From contig JACQBG010000032.1 in NCBI GenBank assembly GCA_016194585.1, positions 1 through 64,000 of the forward strand: a stretch of 64,000 nt of DNA, read 5' to 3'. The translations under genes were made by a program, and so were the position numbers. The notes under the pieces are model-generated. The model saw only the letters and a list, made by a program, of their open reading frames with translations, was not told where the DNA came from and ran no database searches. Of this stretch, positions 38,812-48,592 are shown piece after piece. Within the stretch, counting starts at the first letter, position 1; every line of letters begins with the position of its first letter. Origin of the DNA: Gemmatimonadota bacterium. Lineage in GTDB: Bacteria > Gemmatimonadota > Gemmatimonadetes > Gemmatimonadales > Gemmatimonadaceae.

Positions 38812-41800
38812 ACGGCGGCCGCCGGCGCCGCGGTGGCGTCGACGGCGGGGCCGCGCATCCGCACGCTCACCAGCGAGCTCACGCCCGGCTCCTGCATCGT
38901 CACGCCGTACACCGCGTCGGCGGCCTCGGTGGTCGTGCGCGGGTTGTGCGTGATGACGATGAACTGCGTGTTCGCCTTGAACTGGTTCAGCATGCGCACG
39001 AAGCGTCCGATGTTCTGGTCGTCGAGCGGCGCGTCGACTTCGTCGAGCAGGCAGAACGGGCTCGGCTTGGTGAGGAAGATGCCGAACAGCAGCGAGAGCG
39101 CGACGAGGGCGCGCTCGCCGCTCGACAGCAGGTGGATGCGCTGCGTCTTCTTGCCGCGCGGCGAGGCGTGGATCTCGATGTCGCAGTCGAGCGGCGCTTC
39201 GGGGTTCTCGAGACGCAGGTCGCACTCGCCGCCGCCGAACAGCGTGAGGAAGATGTGGCGGAAGTGGTTCCGCACCTCCTCGAAGGTCTTCAGGAACATC
39301 TCGCGGGCCGTCACGTCGATCTCGCGGATCGCCTGCTGCAGCGACTGCTGCGCCTGCGCGAGGTCGTTCCGCTGTCCCTGCAGGAAGTCGAGCCGCTTGA
39401 CCTCCTCCTCGTGTTCCTCGATCGCGAGCGGGTTCACGGGACCGAGCGCCTCGAGCTGCGAGCGCAGCTGCTCGGCCTCGGCGGCGAGCGCGTCGTCGTC
39501 GAGTTCCACCGGCACGTAGTTCGCCAGCAGATCGTCGAGCGGGCGCCGCCACTCGGTCTCGAGGCGCTCCTTGATGGCGCCGCGCTTGCCCGAGAGCTCG
39601 GTGTGGCGCAGTTCCGCGTGGTGCAACGCGTCGGCCGCCGCCACCGCCTCGCGTCGGATGGCGTCGAGCGCATGGTCGGCGCCGGTGAGCGCGGCGTCGG
39701 CGGCGCGCACGGCGGCTTCGCTCTCGGCGAGCGCCGACTCGGCGCCCTGCAGCGTCTGCTGGCGGCCCGCGAGCTCGTCGCGCCAGCCGAGCATCTGGCG
39801 CTCGAGCACGGCGTCGTCCTCGGCGAGCGCGAACAGCTCGCGCTGCAGCGTCTCGAGACGGGCCGTGGCGCTGTCGCGCTCCCGCTCGAGGCGCACGCGG
39901 CGTTCGGCGGCCACCTCGCGGCGGGCCTGCGCCTGGGCGTGCGCGACCTGCGCGGCGGCCCGCGCCTCGCGCGCGGCGTCCTGCCGGCGGTCGGCGTCGG
40001 CGAGCGCCTCGCGCGTGCCGCTCACTGCCTGCTCGGCCGCCGTGAGCGCGGCGCTCTCGCGCTCGATGGCGGTGATGCACTCGGTGATCTTCGCGCCGAG
40101 CTCGGCGCGGCGCCCGCTCAGCCGTTCGCTCAGCGCGACGGCGTCGGCGAGCTCGCGCGTGGCGCGCTGGTGCGTGCGCTCGCGGTCGGCGCGCACGGCG
40201 GCCGACTGCTGCACCCGCTGATGGGCGGCGGTGGCCGCGTCGGACGCGGCGGCGGCGGCCGCCTCCGCCTTCACGAAGTTCTCGTGCACGACCTGCAGCG
40301 TCGCGGCGGCCTGCGCCCGCGTCGCTTCGCTCGCGGCGACGGCGCTGCGCAGCTCGAACAGCTCGGCCCGGCGGCGCAGCGGCCCCGCGCCCGACTGCGT
40401 GCCGGGGAGCCACACCGCGCCGCGTGCGTCGATGAACGCGCTCCCGTCGTCGATCGACCGGACGTGCCCGAGGAGCGACCGCACCCACGAGCGCACGGGT
40501 CCTTCCGTCTGCACCTGCGACGCCAGCTCGCCCGCCTCGGCGCCGTCCTGGAGGTCCTGCAGCGCGTCGAGCGGGAGGAGGAGGAGCGCGCCGGGGTTGG
40601 CCGTCGCGTGCCAATGCCGCACCGCGTCGGCCGTGGCGCGGTCGCGCACGACCACGGCGTGCACCGTGGGGCCGAGGAAGCGCTCGACGAGCAGTGCCGT
40701 CGCCGCGTCGGCGCCGATGAAGTCGGACAGCGGGCCGAGCACCGCGCCCTCGCCGAACTGGTCCCGGTCGCGGAGCAGCCGCGCCGCGGCGGGGGCGAGC
40801 CCCACGCGCTCGCGCTCGAGTCCCTCGAGCGCCGAGAGCTTGCCCTGCACGGCGGCGTGCTCCTCGTCGATGCGCCGCACGTCGGCGCGCGCGATGGCAT
40901 CGTTGTCGCGCCACTCCTTGGCCGTCTCGCGCGCGTCGTGCGCGGCGGCGTCGGCCTCGGCGGCGGCGCCCTTCGCGAGGGCGAGCGCCTCGTCGGCGGC
41001 CGCGAGCTCGCGCTCGGCGAGCCGCTGCTGCGCGGCGAGCTGCTCGTGTTCGGCGGCGAGCGAATCGCTCTGCTGCGCGACGGCCGCGAGTTCACGCTCG
41101 GCGCCTTCGCGCTCGAGCTCGATGCGGCGCATCGCATCGCGGAGCTCGCGCACGTGGCGGTCGGCGCGTTCGAGCGCCTCGCGCGCCGCGGCCACGCCGC
41201 CCCGCGCGTCCTCCTCGGCGCCGACGTGCCGCTGGAGCGCCTCGGCGGCCTCGCGCAGCGCGACGGTGGTCTGTTCCTCGTCGACCCGCGCCGCGTCCCA
41301 CTCGGCGACGACGCGCTCGCCGAGAGCGGCTCCTTCGCTGCGCTCGGCCTCGGCGCGCTGGCGCCGGTCGAGCGCGTTGCGATGCCGCTCCTCGGCGACG
41401 GCGATCTCGCCCTGCAGCGTGAGCGCGGCCTCGCGCGCCTCCGCGGCGGCGAGGGCGCGCGCGCTGCGCGCGGTGTCGGCGGCGGCGCGGGCCGCGTGCG
41501 CCGCGTCGCGCAGCTGTTCCGCCTCGCCGACGCGCACCTGCGCGGCGGGGGCGTCGGCACGGAGCGCGCCGAGGCGGCCGTCGAGTTCGCCCAGTTCCTC
41601 GTGCCACGCCGCCATCTCGCGCGACGCCAGCGTGAGGTCGACGGCGAAGCGACGCGTGGTGATCTCGGCGTGGCGCTCGGCGCGCTTGCGCTGTCGCGAC
41701 AGGCTGCGCACCTGGCTCGTGACCTCGTTGATGAGGTCGTCGAGACGCGCGAGGTCGGCCGATGTCTGCTCGAGGCTGCGCTCGGTCGCGCGCCGCCGGT

Positions 41801-42314
41801 CGCGGTACAGCCCCACGCCGGCCGCTTCCTCGAACAACTCGCGCCGGTCGTCGGGGCGGTCGGAGAGCAGGGCGTCGATCATCTTGCTCTCGATGACGAC
41901 GCCGCTGTCGGCGCCGAGCCCCGTGCCGCGCACGAGGTCGTGGATGTCGCGCAGACGGCAGGGCGCGCGGTTCAGGAAGTACTCGCTGTCCCCGGCGCGC
42001 GTGAGGCGCCGCGTGAGCACGACCTCCTTGAACGGCACGGGGAGCCCGCCATCGTCGTTCGAGAAGTGCAGCGACACCTCGGCGAGCCCCACGGCGCGGC
42101 GCGCCGACGAGCCCTGGAAGATCACCTCTTCCATCTTCGCGCCGCGCATCACGCGCGCGCGCTGCTCGCCGAGCACCCAGCGCACGGCATCCGACACGTT
42201 CGATTTCCCGCAGCCGTTCGGGCCGACGATCGCCGTCACGCCCGAGTCGAAGAGCATCTCCGTGGGATCCGCGAACGACTTGAAGCCGTGCAACTCGAGT
42301 TTCGTCAACTGCAC
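38808..42314 (-). CDS. smc: Chromosome segregation protein SMC
   Basis: Chromosome condensation ATPase of 1168 residues, the standard SMC length. N-terminal head MQLTKLELHGFKSFADP with P-loop VGPNGCGKSNVSDA near 30-43, a long coiled coil rich in Ala/Glu/Arg, a hinge around 510-650, a second coiled coil, and the C-terminal head with LLSSGERALVALSLLFG signature and FCLLDEVDAPLDD Walker B. It starts at GTG, directly after the TAA of the preceding gene with no gap. No scpA or scpB is present in this window. Confidence 0.95.
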   Translation of the reverse strand: MQLTKLELHGFKSFADPTEMLFDSGVTAIVGPNGCGKSNVSDAVRWVLGEQRARVMRGAKMEEVIFQGSSARRAVGLAEVSLHFSNDDGGLPVPFKEVVLTRRLTRAGDSEYFLNRAPCRLRDIHDLVRGTGLGADSGVVIESKMIDALLSDRPDDRRELFEEAAGVGLYRDRRRATERSLEQTSADLARLDDLINEVTSQVRSLSRQRKRAERHAEITTRRFAVDLTLASREMAAWHEELGELDGRLGALRADAPAAQVRVGEAEQLRDAAHAARAAADTARSARALAAAEAREAALTLQGEIAVAEERHRNALDRRQRAEAERSEGAALGERVVAEWDAARVDEEQTTVALREAAEALQRHVGAEEDARGGVAAAREALERADRHVRELRDAMRRIELEREGAERELAAVAQQSDSLAAEHEQLAAQQRLAERELAAADEALALAKGAAAEADAAAHDARETAKEWRDNDAIARADVRRIDEEHAAVQGKLSALEGLERERVGLAPAAARLLRDRDQFGEGAVLGPLSDFIGADAATALLVERFLGPTVHAVVVRDRATADAVRHWHATANPGALLLLPLDALQDLQDGAEAGELASQVQTEGPVRSWVRSLLGHVRSIDDGSAFIDARGAVWLPGTQSGAGPLRRRAELFELRSAVAASEATRAQAAATLQVVHENFVKAEAAAAAASDAATAAHQRVQQSAAVRADRERTHQRATRELADAVALSERLSGRRAELGAKITECITAIERESAALTAAEQAVSGTREALADADRRQDAAREARAAAQVAHAQAQARREVAAERRVRLERERDSATARLETLQRELFALAEDDAVLERQMLGWRDELAGRQQTLQGAESALAESEAAVRAADAALTGADHALDAIRREAVAAADALHHAELRHTELSGKRGAIKERLETEWRRPLDDLLANYVPVELDDDALAAEAEQLRSQLEALGPVNPLAIEEHEEEVKRLDFLQGQRNDLAQAQQSLQQAIREIDVTAREMFLKTFEEVRNHFRHIFLTLFGGGECDLRLENPEAPLDCDIEIHASPRGKKTQRIHLLSSGERALVALSLLFGIFLTKPSPFCLLDEVDAPLDDQNIGRFVRMLNQFKANTQFIVITHNPRTTTEAADAVYGVTMQEPGVSSLVSVRMRGPAVDATAAPAAAV

Positions 42315-43598
42315 TTAGTACGATCTCCCCGTTCTGATGGCCATCACCGGCGCCGTGCCCGCGTCGCGAACCGACGCGGCGAGCGGCGCCGCCTGGGACG
42401 GTGTCTCGAACGCGCCCGCGAACACGCGCACGCGTCCATCGTCCTGCAGCAATCCGTATGCACCCACTCCGCGACCGACCCATCCCCGCACGAGCGCGTC
42501 GGCCGAATCCCGCGACACACCGTCCGCGAGCAACAGCGCGAACGGCACCCGCACCACCACGCCCGCTCCGCTGCGCAACGTGCCGCGCGCGCGCAGCGCC
42601 GCCAGCAACGAATCGGCGCCCGACCGTCCGTGCCACGCACCGACGATCGCCTTGTACCACACCGTCGAGCCACCCAGCACGACCGGCGAGACGGTGGGGG
42701 CGGGAAGCGTCCCCGCGGCGACGCCATCCCGAATCACAGAATTTGCACCACTGACCGTGTTCGCCGCTACGACTTCGACGGCGAAAGGTGCGGCACTTGC
42801 CGAGTCGGAGGTATTGACAGGATCGCCGAGACGTATGGTGTCCGCGGCGACCGGCGGGGCGACCGCCGCACGCGGCGGTGCTCGGGGCACCGTCAACGCG
42901 GGACGCTCCGGCGGTCGCGCGCCGCGCCGCGACCACGCGTACCAGCCGCCGGCACCCGCGAGTGCGATAGCGAACAGCGCCGCGACGCCCATCCACGTCC
43001 GCCGACCACCGCGTGCGCCGCGGGCGGTGGTCGGCACCGCGGGCGGTTCCGGCGCGTCCACCGTCGCGAGCACCGTGAACGCGCGCACCGCGGCCGGGGG
43101 CGTATCGACGACCACCACGCCCTGCGCCGCGCCCACCAGCACCTCCACTCCCGGCGCGCCGAGCGGCGCGACGAGGACGAGCAGCGCGCCGGCCTCGGTG
43201 AAGCCGCGTACGAGCTTCGGCCATCGATCGTGGGCGAGCACCGCCCGCGTCGCCACCGGCGGCGAGCCCGCCGGGAGCACGAAGATCGCGTCACCCGACA
43301 GCGCGCGACGCGCGATGTCGTTCAACGGCAGCCCCTCGTGGAAACAGTCGGTGAGCCCGACCGCGTCTTCACCGCCGGCGAGCGCGTAGAGCGGCTCGAG
43401 GTCGCCGACGAGGTCGGCGAGCACCACCTGCCGGCGCGCGCACTCGGCGAGCGCGATGCCGACGGCGACGCGGGCTGCCCGCGAGGGGTCGCGCCCCATC
43501 ACGACCACCGCCGCCACGTCGTGCAATCGTTCCGTGACCCGCCGTCCCTCGTCCTCCCACGCGGGCTGCGTCGCCGGCCGCATCGCCGGCGCAGACAT
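42315..43598 (-). CDS. Membrane protein with degenerate ParA/CpsD-like domain and SPOR-like tail
   Basis: 427 residues. The N-terminal part (about 20-200) follows the CpsD/ParA order: VVVMGRDPSRAARVAVGIALAE in place of a P-loop, VLADLVGDLEPLYALAG at the Walker A' position, and IFVLPAGSPP. The P-loop has no GKS/T, so ATP binding is doubtful. A single helix (WMGVAALFAIALAGAGGWYAW) crosses the membrane, then a linker and a SPOR-like domain with VWYKAIVGAWHGRSGADSLL. Likely binds peptidoglycan outside. The ATG overlaps the stop of the upstream SPOR gene (TGATG). Confidence 0.72.
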   Translation of the reverse strand: MSAPAMRPATQPAWEDEGRRVTERLHDVAAVVVMGRDPSRAARVAVGIALAECARRQVVLADLVGDLEPLYALAGGEDAVGLTDCFHEGLPLNDIARRALSGDAIFVLPAGSPPVATRAVLAHDRWPKLVRGFTEAGALLVLVAPLGAPGVEVLVGAAQGVVVVDTPPAAVRAFTVLATVDAPEPPAVPTTARGARGGRRTWMGVAALFAIALAGAGGWYAWSRRGARPPERPALTVPRAPPRAAVAPPVAADTIRLGDPVNTSDSASAAPFAVEVVAANTVSGANSVIRDGVAAGTLPAPTVSPVVLGGSTVWYKAIVGAWHGRSGADSLLAALRARGTLRSGAGVVVRVPFALLLADGVSRDSADALVRGWVGRGVGAYGLLQDDGRVRVFAGAFETPSQAAPLAASVRDAGTAPVMAIRTGRSY

Positions 43599-45160
43599 CA
43601 CGGCGCGCCCTCGTACACCCAGTAGGGGAGCCCGCTGCGCTTGCCCGCCTTCTCGGCCTCGTCGCGCGTGTCGAACGGTCCGAAGACGATGCGGAACACC
43701 GGCGTCCCGTCGCGGACCCCCGGAACGACGCGCACGGGCTTGCCATCGAGCTTGATCGTGGCCGCGAGCGACTTGGTGCGGTCCTCGTTGAGCAGCGCGG
43801 CGAACGAGAGGGTGAACGTCGCCTTGCGCGCCACCGTGGGGGTGGGCGCCGCCGCGGGTGCGGCGGCGCGAGCTGGCGGGGACTGCGGCGGGCGTGCCGG
43901 CGCGATTCCCGGCGCGACCGTCGCACCGGCGGCACTCGGCGCCGCCGCGCTCACGGCCGCGGGGAGCGGGGCCGCGCTCACCCGTGCGGCGAGCGCGCTG
44001 TCGCTGGTCGCCGCCGCGGCGGCGGCCGAGTCGGTCGAATCGAGCGCGAAGGTGACCGGCTGGTCCAGACCCGCGGCGCGCGGGCGGAACCCGTTCCATC
44101 GGATGAGCGCCCAGAGGTCCGCGGCCCCATCGGGGAAGCGGAGGCGCTCCTGGCGCGTGAGCGCGTCGACGAGCACCACGTCGCGGTCCTGCACCACGGC
44201 GAGTCCGCCGTCGGGCGCCACCACCGGCAGGTCGGCCCGCCAGAGCGTGCGCACGCTGCCGACGTAGCGCGACGTGCCGACGGCGATGATGCGCGTCGAG
44301 TCGCCCGCCGCCGAGCGCGCCAGCACGAACTGGCCGTCGGGATCCATCCGCAGCGCGGCGGGCTCGTCGGGGAGGCTCACCTTGCGGTCGACCGATTCGG
44401 TGTAGCGATCGATGATCGTCACCGTGCGCTCGCCCTGCAGCGCGACGAAGATGCGGTCGCCGCTCGGCGTCGCCACCGCGTCGGTGATCGGCTCGCCGAG
44501 CCGGATGTTCTTCGTTCGGGCGAGGTCGCGCACGCGGACGCCGGAGAGGCCGGAGTCGCTCGCGAAGTAGAGCCGGTCGCCGATGTCGGTGCGGACGACG
44601 AGCTGCGCGTGCGGCACCGGCGTCGTCTGCGTGACTTTCGACTCGGGAGGACGCAGGCGGCGCACGACGCTGTGCGCGCCGTCGTCGGAGAGCATGACGA
44701 GCGAGCCGTCGGGGAGCGGGATGAGGGCGCGCGGCAACTGCTCGGGGAGGAAGCTCCACGTGCCGCTCGGCGTGAGACGGCTCACGCCGCGCTTCGCGTC
44801 GAGGCCGTAGATGGCCCACCCGTCGGCGGTGACGAGTCCGGCGAGGGGACGCTCGCTCGCCGGCGTCGCGCTCCCGACGCGCAGATCGAGACGTCCGGGG
44901 ATCCCTTTCGCGTCGACGAAGGCGAGCGCACCCTGCTCGTCGTCGAACGCCAGCAGGCGGCCGAGCGCGGGGACGCGGCCGCCCGATTGCCAGATGACGG
45001 AGTCCTTCCCCCACCGGTAGGCGCGCGCCGTGCCCCCGACGCGCGGAAGGCGGAGGAGGATCGCGTCGGGGCCGCTCCCGCCGGGGCCGCCCGGGCGCAG
45101 GGCGTGATCCCCGCCGCCACAGGCGGAGAGCAGGAGGGCGAGAGCGAGGGCGCGGCGCAC
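43598..45160 (-). CDS. Lipoprotein with beta-propeller and SPOR domain
   Basis: 520 residues. Lipobox ALLLSACGGG near residue 15; then a repetitive six- to seven-bladed propeller-like region (ADGWAIYGLDAKRGVSRLTP, TPSGDRIFVALQGERTVTIID, MDPDGQFVLARSAAGDSTRI); an Ala/Pro/Ser-rich linker; and a C-terminal SPOR domain (FRIVFGPFDTRDEAEKAGKR, YWVYEG) expected to bind denuded peptidoglycan. It pairs with the next gene, which also ends in a SPOR-like domain. Not an enzyme by any visible motif. Confidence 0.8.
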   Translation of the reverse strand: MRRALALALLLSACGGGDHALRPGGPGGSGPDAILLRLPRVGGTARAYRWGKDSVIWQSGGRVPALGRLLAFDDEQGALAFVDAKGIPGRLDLRVGSATPASERPLAGLVTADGWAIYGLDAKRGVSRLTPSGTWSFLPEQLPRALIPLPDGSLVMLSDDGAHSVVRRLRPPESKVTQTTPVPHAQLVVRTDIGDRLYFASDSGLSGVRVRDLARTKNIRLGEPITDAVATPSGDRIFVALQGERTVTIIDRYTESVDRKVSLPDEPAALRMDPDGQFVLARSAAGDSTRIIAVGTSRYVGSVRTLWRADLPVVAPDGGLAVVQDRDVVLVDALTRQERLRFPDGAADLWALIRWNGFRPRAAGLDQPVTFALDSTDSAAAAAATSDSALAARVSAAPLPAAVSAAAPSAAGATVAPGIAPARPPQSPPARAAAPAAAPTPTVARKATFTLSFAALLNEDRTKSLAATIKLDGKPVRVVPGVRDGTPVFRIVFGPFDTRDEAEKAGKRSGLPYWVYEGAP

Positions 45161-45242
45161 GGGAGGAAGCTAACCCCGAGCGCCGCCGCTGTAGAGTCGT
45201 CGCCCGCCGTTGCGCCCACGCCGGCGCGCGAGCGCCGAACGA

Positions 45243-45276
45243 CGCGCGGCCCGGGCGTCGAAGCCCGGGCCGCGCG
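45243..45276 (-). terminator. Terminator after the peptidase/Omp85 fusion gene
   Basis: Perfect 14-bp stem (CGCGCGGCCCGGGC / GCCCGGGCCGCGCG) with a 6-nt loop, 18 bases past the stop on the minus strand; no T-run. Confidence 0.65.
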
Positions 45277-45294
45277 AGTGCAGAACAGGGTGGA

Positions 45295-48200
45295 TCAGAA
45301 CGACGGTCCGAGCGTCCACCACCAGTAGCCCTTCTTGGAGAACGAATCGAGCGGCACCGAGTAATCCATGCGCAGGATCGCGAAGTTGAAGAGGTTCACC
45401 CGGAAGCCGTAGCCGTACGAGCGTAACGGATACCGCTGCGTGGTGTAGTCGTAGTTCGCCGGGCGCGACATTGTGACGGACTGGCCGCCGCTCCACGCCA
45501 TGCCGGCGTCGTAGAAGAAGAGGCCATCGATCGGCGGCAGGCTGATGGGCAGGAAGCCCAGGTCGAACCGCCGAACGAGCGGGAATCGCATCTCCGCGTT
45601 CACGAGCGCGACGCGACTCCCGAGCAGTTGCAGCGCCGCGTTGCAGTCGGTGTTCTGCACCTGCGTGCAGTCCGACTGGAGGTACGCCTCCCGGTCGTAT
45701 CCCCGGATGTATTGCGGGATGCCGATGTAGCGCGGGAAGGTCTGCTCGCCCGGCCCGACCTGCATGTCGAAGTAGGCGCGCGTCGCCAACGTGAGGAAGC
45801 TGAACACCACCGCGTCGTACCGGCGCAGGTCGGCCATGTACTCCATGAACCCCTGCTTGCCGATGTTCGCCTGGGCGCTCACCCGGTAGCGGTGGCCGTA
45901 GATCGGGCCCGTGTAGCCGAAGAGTGCGTTGTCGCTGACGTACGCGGCGCTCGGTTGCACCCAATCGAGACTGCCGAGGCCCTTGATGCTGTCGACGTAG
46001 AACCCGGTCGAATAGCCGGTGGTGTAGTCGATGCCGCGGCTGATGTACTCCGAGGCGATGTCGATGTTCGTGAATCCGGTGCCGAACTCGAATCGGTCGA
46101 ACCGGTTCAGCGGATAGATGCCGGTGAACCACGCGTTGCGCATCAGATAACGGTTCAGCGCCTGCTGCTCGAGCACCTGTCCCGCGCCGACGGGGGCGAG
46201 GTTGTAGTAGTTGCTCGGCATGAAATACGGCATCTGCGAGGCACCGGTCGAGTAGTTGATCCGGTTGGCGAAGTTCGTGTACTGCACGAGCAGCTGCGCT
46301 TCTTCGATGCGGCCGTTGATGCTCGCCATGGTGACCAGCTGACGGTTGCCGAGCAGGTCGCCGAAGATGATCGCGGTGCCGCCGTACACGCCCTGGCCGT
46401 AGTTGTCCTGTGCATAGCCGATCGACGGGCGCGAGATCGCCTCGGGACGGAGCGTGGGGTGGTAGACCGCGTCCTTGAGCGTCGAATCGGCGGGGAGCGA
46501 CATCGACGTGCTGTCGAGCAGCGCGGCGACCGAGACCGGATTCTGGGCGCCGGCGGGAAGATCGGCGGAGGGGCGCAGTCCGCCCACGCCGCGGTACACC
46601 GAGGCGCGCCGTCCAGAGGTCGTGTCCTTCTTCACCGGCGTACCCTGCGCGGCGAGGTCGGCGACGGCACGCGCGGCGCGCGCCGCGCTGACGGCGGCGC
46701 TGTCGGCCGCCGACATCACGCCCGGTGCGCCAGGCGCACCGCTCACCCCGGCGGCGGCCAGCGTCGCCGGCGTCTCACGGTACGGCTGCCCCTTGAGCTG
46801 CCGCGGGTTGGCGAGCGACCAGATGGTGTAATCGCCGTGGTCGAAATACACGAAGGCGATCTTGTCGGCCTGTCGCGCCCAGCTCATCGCCGGGCTGTTC
46901 TCGGTCACCGACTGCACACCGCCGATCATCTTCGTGAGCTGGTAGTGCTGCTTGTCGGTGAAGTCGTACAGGAAGAGCTGCGTGATCCCCGTGCGGTCGG
47001 AGAGATACGCGAGCGACTGGCCGTCCGGCGCCCACATCGGGTTGAGGTTCTTCCCCGCCTGCCCGGGGATGGTCGACACCTCCCCCGTCTCGAGGTCGAG
47101 GATGTTGATCTCCCACTTGCCGAACTTGAGCAGTGCGAGGTCGGTCGCCGGGCCGCGGTCGCTCACGAACGCGACCTTCTTCCCGTCCGGCGACCACTGC
47201 GGCATCAGCCCCGCGTACCACCCCTTGGTGAGCTGGCGCAGGTTCCGGCCGTCGGCGTCGATCATGTAGATGTTCGTGAGGCCGGCCTTGCTGCCACTGA
47301 ACACGAGCTTCTTCCCGTCGGGGCTCCAGCTCGGCCCCACCATCGCGTCGAGCCCCGTGTCGAACCGCCGCACCATGTTGCGCGACTTGATGTCGAGGAT
47401 GTCGATGACGTCCTTGCCCTGGGTGTACGCCGTGTACGCCAGCTCGCGGCCGTCGGGGGAGAACGCGCTCTGCGAGTACGCGTAGCGCAGTTCCTCCGTC
47501 TCGGGGTTGAGGGTGCTGTTCGTGAGCCGCTTCAGCCGCTTGCCCGTGGTCGCGTCGGCGAGGTACAGGTCGAGGAACACCTCGGCGCGGAGCAGGCTGC
47601 CGGTGGAGATGTACGCGATCTGGCGGCAGTCGCTCGAGAGGGCGGGCGCGACGTACACCGGGATGATGCCGCCCGTGCGCTTCTCGTTCAACAGCGGCAG
47701 CGCGTACTTGCGCGGCCGGTCGAGGTTGGCGATCCCCGGGAGGTACTGCGTCTGGATGGCGTCGTGCCACTCGTCGCCCAACTCGTCGAGGTCGAACCCC
47801 GTGTGCCGCTTGAAGGCGCGGTCGAGGCTCGAACTGGTCGCCGAGACGAGGATCTCGCCGATGATCTCGTCCCCCCACCGCTGCCCGATGTAGCGCCAGA
47901 ACGACTCGCCGTACCGGTACGGGAAGTACTGGTCGGGGCGCTGCGTCATCTGTTCGATGGTGGGGATGCGGCCGTTCAGGGCCGCGTCGCGCATGATCGC
48001 GTCGGTAGCCGGGTGGTCGGGACCGATCGACAGGTACTCCGCCATCCCCTCGATGAACCACGACGGCAGCTGCGCGCCCGTCAGCATCTGCTCGCCGGCC
48101 GCCGCGCCGGTGCGTCCCTTGAACTGGATGTCGTACTGGAACTGGTGCACCATCTCGTGCGTCATCACGTGCTCGACTTCGGCGAGGTCCTGGCCGAAGA

Positions 48201-48579
48201 AGAACATGTTGCGCTGGCGGAGGGCGTCGGTCACGCCGCCCGTGCCCTCGCCGAGGTCGCCCGTGACGTTGTTCTGCGCGAAGTCACCGCGCGAGGCGAA
48301 CACGACGATCGGCTTCTTCTCGCGGAACTGGTAGTTCAGGAGCCGCGAGAGGCGCGCGTAGGAGCGCTCCGCCATGCGGGCGGCGATGCGCGCGCCCTCG
48401 GCCATCTCGGGGTAGTAGTGCACCTCGAAATGCTCGGTGGTGAGCACCTTCCAGTTGAGCTTCTTGTACTGCACCTGGTTCTGCCCGAAGTACTGGTACT
48501 GCGCGCGGGCTTGCGGCGCGGCCACGACGAGCGCGAACGCGACGGCGGCGGTGCGGATGAGGGCGGACGGAAGGCGCAT
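45295..48579 (-). CDS. Peptidase-like/TolB propeller/Omp85 barrel fusion protein
   Basis: Large outer-membrane protein of 1094 residues. Signal peptide ends at APQARAQ (27). Around residues 30-260 is a gluzincin-like domain with HEMVHQFQYD (HExxH), preceded by EHFEVHYYPEM. A TolB-like propeller follows (about 300-640), with repeats of the form WSPDGKKLVFSGSKAG, WSPDGKKVAFVSDRG, WAPDGQSLAYLSDRTG. The last 330 residues form an Omp85-type barrel: YIRGYDREAY corresponds to the VRGF/Y lid-lock motif, with LVNAEMRFPLVRRF and DGLFFYDAGMAW, ending in terminal Phe. It probably cleaves or handles substrates at the membrane. ATG 48579 has a GAGGGG site. Confidence 0.85.
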   Translation of the reverse strand: MRLPSALIRTAAVAFALVVAAPQARAQYQYFGQNQVQYKKLNWKVLTTEHFEVHYYPEMAEGARIAARMAERSYARLSRLLNYQFREKKPIVVFASRGDFAQNNVTGDLGEGTGGVTDALRQRNMFFFGQDLAEVEHVMTHEMVHQFQYDIQFKGRTGAAAGEQMLTGAQLPSWFIEGMAEYLSIGPDHPATDAIMRDAALNGRIPTIEQMTQRPDQYFPYRYGESFWRYIGQRWGDEIIGEILVSATSSSLDRAFKRHTGFDLDELGDEWHDAIQTQYLPGIANLDRPRKYALPLLNEKRTGGIIPVYVAPALSSDCRQIAYISTGSLLRAEVFLDLYLADATTGKRLKRLTNSTLNPETEELRYAYSQSAFSPDGRELAYTAYTQGKDVIDILDIKSRNMVRRFDTGLDAMVGPSWSPDGKKLVFSGSKAGLTNIYMIDADGRNLRQLTKGWYAGLMPQWSPDGKKVAFVSDRGPATDLALLKFGKWEINILDLETGEVSTIPGQAGKNLNPMWAPDGQSLAYLSDRTGITQLFLYDFTDKQHYQLTKMIGGVQSVTENSPAMSWARQADKIAFVYFDHGDYTIWSLANPRQLKGQPYRETPATLAAAGVSGAPGAPGVMSAADSAAVSAARAARAVADLAAQGTPVKKDTTSGRRASVYRGVGGLRPSADLPAGAQNPVSVAALLDSTSMSLPADSTLKDAVYHPTLRPEAISRPSIGYAQDNYGQGVYGGTAIIFGDLLGNRQLVTMASINGRIEEAQLLVQYTNFANRINYSTGASQMPYFMPSNYYNLAPVGAGQVLEQQALNRYLMRNAWFTGIYPLNRFDRFEFGTGFTNIDIASEYISRGIDYTTGYSTGFYVDSIKGLGSLDWVQPSAAYVSDNALFGYTGPIYGHRYRVSAQANIGKQGFMEYMADLRRYDAVVFSFLTLATRAYFDMQVGPGEQTFPRYIGIPQYIRGYDREAYLQSDCTQVQNTDCNAALQLLGSRVALVNAEMRFPLVRRFDLGFLPISLPPIDGLFFYDAGMAWSGGQSVTMSRPANYDYTTQRYPLRSYGYGFRVNLFNFAILRMDYSVPLDSFSKKGYWWWTLGPSF

Positions 48580-48592
48580 CGGCGGGTGCCCC

